Part shown: piece after piece, positions 41,924 to 47,903 of the stretch
Layout of the letters: the number at the start of each line of letters is the position of its first letter
How positions within the stretch are numbered: the first letter of the stretch is position 1
NCBI GenBank assembly: GCA_934631005.1
Contig: CAKTXA010000019.1
Coordinates: 1-47,903 of the forward strand
Direction: 5' to 3'
Length of the DNA: 47,903 nt
DNA from: an uncultured Oscillospiraceae bacterium
GTDB lineage: Bacteria > Bacillota > Clostridia > Oscillospirales > Oscillospiraceae
The notes under the pieces: generated by a model
The model's database searches: none
What the model saw: the letters and a program-made list of their open reading frames with translations, nothing else
Told to the model about the DNA's origin: nothing
Made by a program: the position numbers and the translations under genes

Positions 41924-43509
41924 CCGGCTTGCTGCAAGGGAGCGTTTTCATCCGGCTCCTGCGGGCGATCGGCGCGTGGCTCGGCCGCGTATCGACCGGC
42001 AGCGCGATCTTTACCGCCATTGGCCGCTGCTGGCGCGCCAGCGGGACGCGGGCGTTTCTCACCCGGCGGCTCGGCGCGCCCGATACGGCGGTGACCGGCT
42101 CAAACGCCGCCAGACTGTGCGCGCGGGCAAATGAACGCCTTGCCGCGTGGCAGGCGCCGCGCCGCTGGTGGGAGGCAAGCCTTCTGTGCCGCGTCTGGCG
42201 CTGGCTGTGCCGCACACTTTCCAAAAGCCGCCTGATCGGCTGGGCATTCTCCGACGGGATGCAAGGGCTGATCCTGACGGCGCTGGGCGGCTATGTGGTG
42301 GTCGACTGGCTGCTGCGGGACGTTCTCAAGATCGCGCTGCTCGCGTCGGTATGGGATGAGCTGCTGATCCTGTTCTGCCTGTTCTGGATCGTCTGGCAGC
42401 GCACGGGGCGCAAAACGCCGCGCGCCATCGGGGCAAATCCCCTCGATCTGCCGGTGGCGGTGTTCTTCATTGTGGGCCTTGTGCTGATGAGCATTGTGGA
42501 CCCCTACCCGTCCATTCAGCTCTCGGGCTATCGCGCGACGGTGCAGTATATCCTCTGGTTCTTCCTCATCACGCGCCTTGTGCGCGACGACCGCGACTTT
42601 ATGCGCGTGTACCTCACGCTCTGCGCGGTGGCGTTCGTACTGGCGCTGCACGGGATCTATCAGTATATCGTCGGCGTGCCGATGCCCTCCAACTGGGTGG
42701 CCGCGGCGGAGACCGCCGTGCGCACGCGCGTCTACTCCATCTTCGGCAGCCCCAACATCATGGGCGACTTTATGGTGCTGTTCGTGCCGATGACCGTGGC
42801 GCTGGCGTATCACACCAGGCGCCCCGCGGCGCAGGCGTGCGCGTGGCTGGCGGCGATCGTGATGTGTGTGGCGTGCCTGTTTACGATGTCGCGCGGCGCG
42901 TGGGTCGCGATGGCGGCGGCGATCGTCACGTTCATCCTGCTCGTTGACCGCAGGCTCTTCTGGCTGCTGCTGGCGGCGGCGTGCGTGCTGGTGCTCATCC
43001 CGTTCGTGCGCACGCGCATCGGGTTTTTGTTCACCGACGATTTTGTCGCCGCGAACACGAACGGCGGCCGCGCGGGCCGCTGGGAGAACGGCCTTGCGCA
43101 TCTGGCCAGCGCGAACCCGGCCACCGGCTTTGGCCTTGGGATGTTCGGCGGCGCGGTGGCGATGCAGAATCCGGTGCTCGACGGTGTGGACTATTTCTAC
43201 ATGGACAACTACTATCTGAAGATCCTTGTGGAAATGGGCTGGCTGGGCCTTAGCTCGTTCATTTTGATGATGCTCGGCATGATCGCAGCGGCGCTGCGGT
43301 CGCTCTACCGCACGGCAAAGGATCGCCGCACGGAGGAAAGACCGATGTACCCGCTGTGCGCGGGGATGTTCGCAGGCCTGATCGGCGTGCTGGTGCACTG
43401 CTACGGCGAGAATATTTTTGAAGAGCCGTATATGATGGTCTATTTCTGGCTCATCGCCGGCCTCACCGTCTGGGCGGGCTTTCTGAGAAAACGTCAAGCG
43501 AATGGATAA
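41920..43509 (+). CDS. O-antigen ligase/Wzy-type polymerase family membrane protein
   Basis: 529 residues with about ten to twelve hydrophobic segments. A basic, Arg-rich cytosolic N-terminus of about 100 residues precedes them, longer than in typical WaaL. The Wzy_C core shows GSPNIMGDFMVLFVPM (about 273-288), MSRGAWVAMAAA (about 325-336), a large loop GRAGRWENGLAHLASANPATGFGLGMFGG and a C-terminal VHCYGENIFEEPY. In Gram-positives such proteins polymerise or ligate wall glycans. It is translationally coupled to DUF4330 and opposite the GT4-CsaB operon. Substrate unknown. Confidence 0.88.
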   Translation: MTGLLQGSVFIRLLRAIGAWLGRVSTGSAIFTAIGRCWRASGTRAFLTRRLGAPDTAVTGSNAARLCARANERLAAWQAPRRWWEASLLCRVWRWLCRTLSKSRLIGWAFSDGMQGLILTALGGYVVVDWLLRDVLKIALLASVWDELLILFCLFWIVWQRTGRKTPRAIGANPLDLPVAVFFIVGLVLMSIVDPYPSIQLSGYRATVQYILWFFLITRLVRDDRDFMRVYLTLCAVAFVLALHGIYQYIVGVPMPSNWVAAAETAVRTRVYSIFGSPNIMGDFMVLFVPMTVALAYHTRRPAAQACAWLAAIVMCVACLFTMSRGAWVAMAAAIVTFILLVDRRLFWLLLAAACVLVLIPFVRTRIGFLFTDDFVAANTNGGRAGRWENGLAHLASANPATGFGLGMFGGAVAMQNPVLDGVDYFYMDNYYLKILVEMGWLGLSSFILMMLGMIAAALRSLYRTAKDRRTEERPMYPLCAGMFAGLIGVLVHCYGENIFEEPYMMVYFWLIAGLTVWAGFLRKRQANG

Positions 43510-43547
43510 AAAATACGCGATGCCGTTTGGCATCGCGTATTTTTTAT
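43506..43547. terminator. Bidirectional terminator between the ligase-like gene and htpG
   Basis: Perfect 19-bp arms at 43506-43524 (ATAAAAAATACGCGATGCC) and 43529-43547, loop GTTT, with A- and T-runs on either side. Both genes converge here. Confidence 0.95.
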
Positions 43548-43552
43548 AAAGT

Positions 43553-45442
43553 TTACTGCATCAGCTCGCAGACGAGGTCGGTGTAGTCCGCAGGGTCGTC
43601 CACGGGGAGGTCGGCCATGAGGAGGGCCTGCGTGTAGAGGATGCGGGCGTACTTTTTGGCCTTTTCGGGATCCTGCGCCACGGCGACCTGGAGCGTCGCG
43701 AATACCGGATGATCGGCATTCAGCTCCAGAATGCGGTCGGCCTTCATGCCCATTTCGGGGTTCAGGCGCTTAAAATATTTCTCCATCTCAAAGCTCATGC
43801 CCTCGGCGGGCACGATGCAGACGGGATGGCTGCCGAGATTCGTGCTCAGGCGCACCTGCGAGACCCTGTCGCCCAGCGTGTCCTTCACAAACTCCAGCGT
43901 CGGCTTCGCCTGCTCGGCCTTTTCCTCGGCGGCCTTCTTCTCCTCCTCGCTGGCAAGGCCGAGGTCTTTGGCGGTGACGCTGAGGAAATCGTGCTCGGCG
44001 TATTTTTGCAGCGTCTGCACGACAAACTCATCCACCTCGTCGGTCAGCAGCAGCACGTCGTAGCCCTTGGCCTTCAGCTGCTCAAGCTGCGGCAGCTGGG
44101 CAAGGCGCTCGCGGCTTTCACCGCTGGCGTAGTAGATGTGCGTCTGCCCCTCCGGCATGGCGTCGGTGTATTCCCTCAGCGAGACGAGCTTGTTTTCCAT
44201 CTGTGACCAGAACAGCAGCAGATCCTGCAGCACGTCCTTCTTTTCGCCGTACTGCGCGACCACGCCGTATTTGAGCTGCAGGCCGAAGGCGGCATAGACC
44301 TTTTCATACTTCTCGCGGTCGGTTTTCAGCAGCTTCTCCAGCTCCTGCCGGATCTTCTTTTCGAGGTTCGCCGCCATGAACTTGAGCTGGCGGTCATGCT
44401 GCAGCATCTCACGGGAGATGTTCAGGCTCAGATCCTGCGAATCGACCACGCCGCGCACAAAGCGGAAGCAGTCGGGCAGCAGATCCTCGCAGTGCTCCAT
44501 GATCATCACGCCCGAGGAATACAGCTGCAGGCCCTTCTTAAAGTCCTTGGTGTAGAAATCATACGGCGCCTTTGCCGGGATATACAGCAGCGCCTTATAG
44601 GTCACCGCGCCCTCCACGCTCACATGGATGACAGCGGCGGGATCCTCAAAGTCGTAGAACTTGTCCTTATAGAATTGGTTATACTCCGCCTCGGTCACGT
44701 CCTGCTTGGCCTTCTGCCACAGCGGGATCATGGAGTTGAGCGTTTCGACCTCTTCATACGTCTCATACTCGGGCTTGTCCTTCTCGCAGCCCTCCTTCAT
44801 GCGGCTCTTTTCCACGCGCATTTTGATGGGGTAGCGGATGTAGTCGGAGTATTTTTTCACCAGCCGCTCCAACTCGTAGGTTTGCAGGAAGCGGGAGTAT
44901 TTTTCATCCTCGGTGTCGTCCTTCAGGTGCATGATGACGTCCGTGCCGGCGTCCTCGCGCTCGCAGGGGGTCATCGTATAGCCGTCCGCGCCGCTCGACT
45001 GCCACATCCACGCCTCGTCGGAACCGTATTTTTTGGAGATGACGGTCACATCCGCGGCCACCATGAACGCCGAGTAGAAGCCGACGCCGAACTGCCCGAT
45101 GATGTCGAGATCCGGCTGCTTTTCCATGTCATGCTTGAATTGCAGGCTGCCGGAGCGGCAGATGGTGCCGAGGTTATTTTCCATTTCGTCTTTCGTCATG
45201 CCGATGCCGTTATCGGACACAGTCAGCACACGCTTCTGCGTGTCCGGCTCCAGCCGGATGGCAAAGTCGCTGCGGGACAGGCCGACCTTTTCGTCCGTCA
45301 GCGCCAGATACGCCAGCTTATCAATGGCGTCGGAGGCGTTGGAAATGATCTCACGCAGGAAGATCTCCTGGTGTGTATAGATGGAATTGATCATCAGGTC
45401 CAGCAGCCGCTTGGACTCCGCCTTAAATTGCTTTTTCGCCAT
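43553..45442 (-). CDS. htpG: Molecular chaperone HtpG (Hsp90)
   Basis: 629 residues. GHKL ATPase N-domain with EIISNASDAIDKL (Asn35, Asp39), DNGIGM (77-82) and GQFGVGFYSAF (116-126); middle domain with the catalytic-loop Arg in FVRGVVDSQDLSLNISREMLQ; C-terminal dimerisation domain complete. Cytosolic homodimer acting on folding clients. The ATG at 45442 has only a weak ribosome site. Its promoter region carries a perfect CIRCE element, so it should be repressed by HrcA and induced by heat, unlike Bacillus htpG. Confidence 0.96.
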   Translation of the reverse strand: MAKKQFKAESKRLLDLMINSIYTHQEIFLREIISNASDAIDKLAYLALTDEKVGLSRSDFAIRLEPDTQKRVLTVSDNGIGMTKDEMENNLGTICRSGSLQFKHDMEKQPDLDIIGQFGVGFYSAFMVAADVTVISKKYGSDEAWMWQSSGADGYTMTPCEREDAGTDVIMHLKDDTEDEKYSRFLQTYELERLVKKYSDYIRYPIKMRVEKSRMKEGCEKDKPEYETYEEVETLNSMIPLWQKAKQDVTEAEYNQFYKDKFYDFEDPAAVIHVSVEGAVTYKALLYIPAKAPYDFYTKDFKKGLQLYSSGVMIMEHCEDLLPDCFRFVRGVVDSQDLSLNISREMLQHDRQLKFMAANLEKKIRQELEKLLKTDREKYEKVYAAFGLQLKYGVVAQYGEKKDVLQDLLLFWSQMENKLVSLREYTDAMPEGQTHIYYASGESRERLAQLPQLEQLKAKGYDVLLLTDEVDEFVVQTLQKYAEHDFLSVTAKDLGLASEEEKKAAEEKAEQAKPTLEFVKDTLGDRVSQVRLSTNLGSHPVCIVPAEGMSFEMEKYFKRLNPEMGMKADRILELNADHPVFATLQVAVAQDPEKAKKYARILYTQALLMADLPVDDPADYTDLVCELMQ

Positions 45443-45465
45443 AGTTTCACGTCCAGTTCGTTATA

Positions 45466-45492
45466 TTAGCACTCTATGTATTCGAGTGCTAA
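45466..45492. promoter_or_regulatory. CIRCE element (HrcA operator) of htpG
   Basis: TTAGCACTC (45466-45474), 9-base spacer, GAGTGCTAA (45484-45492): an exact match to the CIRCE consensus with the canonical spacer. It covers the expected transcription start of htpG. Confidence 0.97.
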
Positions 45493-45496
45493 CTGT

Positions 45497-45502
45497 ATTA
45501 TA
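45497..45502 (-). promoter_or_regulatory. -10 box of the htpG promoter
   Basis: Minus strand TATAAT (45502-45497), four bases before the CIRCE. The -35 is weak: TTGCAT at 16-base spacing. Confidence 0.6.
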
Positions 45503-45623
45503 GATCAAAACCGCCAAAATGCAACCCCCACCGCAAAAATTCTCAATTCGTTCACAACTTCCCTTTTCTATCCGGCGAAAATATGATAGAATATCAGAGA
45601 TAAGTATCAAGAAGGAGCACGAT

Positions 45624-47237
45624 ATGATCACGATTTCCAATCTTGCCATGCAATTTGGCAGCGATGTTCTGTTTAAGAATGTGGACCTGCAATTCACGTC
45701 CGGCAACTGCTACGGCGTGATCGGTGCGAACGGAGCGGGCAAGTCTACGTTTCTCAAGATCCTCTCCGGCGAGCTGGAGCCGACGGCGGGCACCATCAGC
45801 TTCCCGCCCGAGGCGCGGATGTCGGTCCTAAAGCAGGATCAGTTCCAGTACGACGAATATACCATCCTCGACACCGTCATCATGGGAAACCAGCGGCTGT
45901 ATGAGGTAATGAAGGAAAAGGACGCGCTGTACGAAAAGGAGGACTTTTCGGAAGAGGACGGTATGCGCGCGAGCGAGCTGGAGACGGAGTTTGCCGAGAT
46001 GGACGGCTGGGAGGCCGAGTCCGACGCCAGCCGCCTGCTGCAGGGCCTGGGCATCCCCGTTTCCATGCACGGCGACCTGATGGCCAACACCGACGGCCGC
46101 GTGAAGGTGAAGGTGCTGCTGGCGCAGGCGCTGTTCGGCAAGCCCGACATCATCATGCTCGACGAGCCGACGAACAACCTTGACATCGACGCCATCGACT
46201 GGCTGGAAAATTTCATCATGGACTATGAGGACACCGGCCTTGTGATCGTGGTCAGCCACGACCGCCACTTCCTCAACACCGTCTGCACGCACATCGTGGA
46301 CATCGACTATGGCAAGATCCGCCAGTATGTGGGCAACTACGACTTCTGGTATGAGTCCTCGCAGCTCATTCAGGCGATGATCCGCAACAAGAATAAGCGC
46401 AATGAGGAGAAGATCGCAGAATTGCAGGCGTTCATCTCCCGCTTTGCCGCCAACAAGAGTAAGAGCAAGCAGGCCACGGCCCGCCGCCGGTTGCTTGACA
46501 AGCTGACGGTGGAGGAGATGCCGGCGTCCTCGCGGCGGTATCCGTTCGTGGGCTTTGAGCGCGAACGCGAGGTCGGCAAGGACATCCTGTTCGTGACCGA
46601 CGTCAGCAAGACCGTGGACGGCGTGAAGCTGCTGGACAAGGTCAGCTTTATCGTCGGCAAGAACGACAAGATCGCGTTCGTGGGCGAAAACGAGCTGGCG
46701 CAGACGACGATGTTCAAGATCCTCATGGGCGAGCTGGAGCCGGACGGCGGCAGCGTCAAATGGGGCCAGACGGTCACGAAGAGCTATCTGCCGAAGGACA
46801 ACAGCGAGTATTTTGACGGCTGCACCGACACGCTGGTCGACTGGATCCGGCAGTACTCGGCCAAAAAGGACGATGTGTACCTGCGCGGCTTCCTCGGCCG
46901 GATGCTCTTCTCGGGCGAGGACGCGTTCAAGCCGGTGAATGTGCTCTCCGGCGGCGAAAAGGTGCGCTGCATGCTGTCCAAAATGATGCTGTCGGGCGCG
47001 AACGTCATCCTGCTCGACCAGCCGACGAACCATCTGGACATGGAGGCCATTCAGGCCGTGAACAAGGGCCTGTGCGCGTTCCCGGGCAACATCCTGCTCG
47101 CCTCGCACGACCACGAGCTGCTGGAGACGACCTGCAACCGCGTCATCGAATTCCTGCCGGACGGCAAGATCCTGGACTACACGGGCACATACGACGAATA
47201 TCTGGACTGGAAACGCGCACGCAGCGCGGCAGAATAA
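45624..47237 (+). CDS. ABC-F family ATPase (YbiT/YkpA-like)
   Basis: 537 residues with two ABC domains and no membrane region: a ribosome-associated ABC-F protein. NBD1 is canonical: Walker A GANGAGKST (34-42) and Walker B MLDEPTNNLD. A linker (about 250-290, lysine/arginine-rich) follows. NBD2 is unusual: its Walker A reads GENELAQTT, with the Lys replaced by Gln360, and Walker B reads LLDQPTNHLD, with the catalytic Glu replaced by Gln466. Its signature LSGGEKVR is intact. ABC-F proteins act on the translating ribosome. The ATG at 45624 has GAAGGAG 6 bases upstream. RidA follows after 17 bases. A degenerate second Walker A is, from memory, also seen in YkpA relatives. Confidence 0.93.
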   Translation: MITISNLAMQFGSDVLFKNVDLQFTSGNCYGVIGANGAGKSTFLKILSGELEPTAGTISFPPEARMSVLKQDQFQYDEYTILDTVIMGNQRLYEVMKEKDALYEKEDFSEEDGMRASELETEFAEMDGWEAESDASRLLQGLGIPVSMHGDLMANTDGRVKVKVLLAQALFGKPDIIMLDEPTNNLDIDAIDWLENFIMDYEDTGLVIVVSHDRHFLNTVCTHIVDIDYGKIRQYVGNYDFWYESSQLIQAMIRNKNKRNEEKIAELQAFISRFAANKSKSKQATARRRLLDKLTVEEMPASSRRYPFVGFEREREVGKDILFVTDVSKTVDGVKLLDKVSFIVGKNDKIAFVGENELAQTTMFKILMGELEPDGGSVKWGQTVTKSYLPKDNSEYFDGCTDTLVDWIRQYSAKKDDVYLRGFLGRMLFSGEDAFKPVNVLSGGEKVRCMLSKMMLSGANVILLDQPTNHLDMEAIQAVNKGLCAFPGNILLASHDHELLETTCNRVIEFLPDGKILDYTGTYDEYLDWKRARSAAE

Positions 47238-47254
47238 ACGGGAGGAACTGTAAC

Positions 47255-47629
47255 ATGAACGTGATCGCAACAAAAAATGCCCCGGCGGCGGTCGGCCCCT
47301 ACTCGCAGGCGATCGACTGCGGCGACACGGTGTACTGCTCCGGGCAGATCCCGCTGGATCCGCAGACCGGCGCGGTCGTGGAGGGCGGTTTGAAGGCGCA
47401 GGTGCACCAGATGTTCCGCAATGTGAAGGCCGTGCTGGCCGAGGCCGGTCTTTCACTTCAAAATGTGGTGAAAACAACGGTGTTTATGACCGATCTCGGC
47501 CAGTTTGCCGCGCTCAACGCCATCTACGCAGAGTATTTCACCGAGCCCTACCCCGCACGCTCCTGCGTGGAGGTCTCTGCCCTGCCGAAGGGCGTCCTCG
47601 TCGAGTGCGAGGTCATCGCAAGACGCTGA
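47255..47629 (+). CDS. ridA: RidA family enamine/imine deaminase
   Basis: 124 residues. Hydrolyses reactive enamine/imine intermediates such as 2-aminoacrylate formed by PLP enzymes. It begins NAPAAVGPYSQAIDCGDTVYCSGQIPLDP and ends with the signature PARSCVEVSALPKGVLVECEVIA, which includes the conserved Arg. Forms a trimer in characterised members. The ATG has GGGAGG about 9 bases upstream. It is co-directional with the ABC-F gene and followed by a terminator. Confidence 0.94.
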   Translation: MNVIATKNAPAAVGPYSQAIDCGDTVYCSGQIPLDPQTGAVVEGGLKAQVHQMFRNVKAVLAEAGLSLQNVVKTTVFMTDLGQFAALNAIYAEYFTEPYPARSCVEVSALPKGVLVECEVIARR

Positions 47630-47660
47630 GAGTCCTGCATACGTCCTTCATAACGCACGG

Positions 47661-47695
47661 AAAAGCGCCTCGGTCATCGGCCGAGGCGCTTTTTG
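47661..47695 (+). terminator. Terminator after ridA
   Basis: AAAAGCGCCTCGG (47661-47673) and CCGAGGCGCTTTT (47681-47693), then further T. The 13-bp stem could also serve the minus-strand gene that ends at 47721. Confidence 0.9.
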
Positions 47696-47722
47696 TATGG
47701 AATTGCTTTCTTGTATGGAATT
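47693..47722. repeat. Short direct repeat TTGTATGGAATT
   Basis: Copies at 47693-47704 and 47711-47722 are separated by six bases. The second overlaps the stop codon of the permease gene. Confidence 0.7.
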
Positions 47723-47903
47723 ACTTCTTTTTCCGCTTCGGGATGAGGTCAAACGCGACGGCGGCAAGGATCACAAGGCCCTTGACGACCTGCTGCCAGT
47801 CGGCGGAGATGCCCATCATGGACATGCCGTTATTCAGGATGCCGATGACAAAGCAGCCCACCAGCGCGCCCGCGATCGTACCGGCGCCGCCCGTGACGGA
47901 CGC
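47721..47903 (-). CDS. Sugar ABC transporter permease, C-terminal part (partial)
   Basis: The last 60 codons of a minus-strand gene run off the window. The sequence has the RbsC/MglC/XylH permease ending: GGAGTIAGALVGCFVIGILNN, GISADWQQVVKGLVILAAVAFD, then basic tail KRKKK. It is an integral membrane subunit importing a ribose-, galactose- or xylose-type sugar; the exact substrate cannot be told from this fragment. Confidence 0.88.
   Translation of the reverse strand, partial: ASVTGGAGTIAGALVGCFVIGILNNGMSMMGISADWQQVVKGLVILAAVAFDLIPKRKKK

Overview
The window looks like a chromosome segment from a GC-rich, spore-capable, low-oxygen Firmicute of the Oscillospiraceae/Oscillibacter type. This is inferred from family content: a Cys T-box, a CIRCE element, CwlD, WhiA, RapZ, DUF1385, SLH surface protein with CsaB, consensus sigma-A promoters and AGGAGG-type ribosome sites. 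No rRNA, tRNA, CRISPR, phage or transposase was found. Gene density is high and most genes sit in tightly packed operons, the majority on the minus strand.

Layout. 1-58: tail of an unidentified plus-strand gene, then a cluster of short hairpins. 190-990: HAD-IIA phosphatase. 1125-6207: complete branched-chain amino acid ABC transporter (livK-livH-livM-livG-livF in transcription order), with large stem-loops between livK and livH. 6306-7747: a small membrane protein and a lone E2-type acyltransferase domain, divergently transcribed from strong promoters. 7808-8240: a nest of GC-rich palindromic repeats. 8294-11092: a 932-residue SLH-domain surface protein whose leader carries nine copies of CTGCT. 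11424-14682: cwlD-radA-HD phosphohydrolase-TRIC channel operon. 15014-19073: polA-rimI-tsaD. 19246-21437 (plus): a DUF1538 membrane protein coupled to a tandem PII-like protein.

21503-23889: cysE-cysS under a Cys T-box. 23895-27487: recA-recX-rimO-pgsA, all overlapping. 27544-31535: response regulator-histidine kinase-DUF1385-prmC. 31663-37872: murB-rapZ-whiA-dnaE, without the usual yvcK. 37981-43509: a surface-polymer locus, with a GT4-CsaB fusion plus a second glycosyltransferase on minus and DUF4330 plus an O-antigen-ligase-like protein on plus, from overlapping divergent promoters. 43553-45442: htpG under a perfect CIRCE. 45624-47629: ABC-F ATPase and RidA. 47721-end: tail of a sugar ABC permease.

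A functional thread joins distant parts. CsaB-type pyruvyl transferases make the cell-wall ligand to which SLH domains bind, so the fusion near 40 kb and the SLH protein near 9 kb plausibly serve the same surface layer. The most unusual signals are: the pentanucleotide tract in the SLH gene leader with a complementary anti-repeat next to it; the DUF1538/tandem-PII pair; an ABC-F protein whose second ATPase site has both Walker A Lys and catalytic Glu replaced by Gln; CIRCE control of htpG; and an operator-like dyad on a perfect promoter driving a 101-residue membrane protein.
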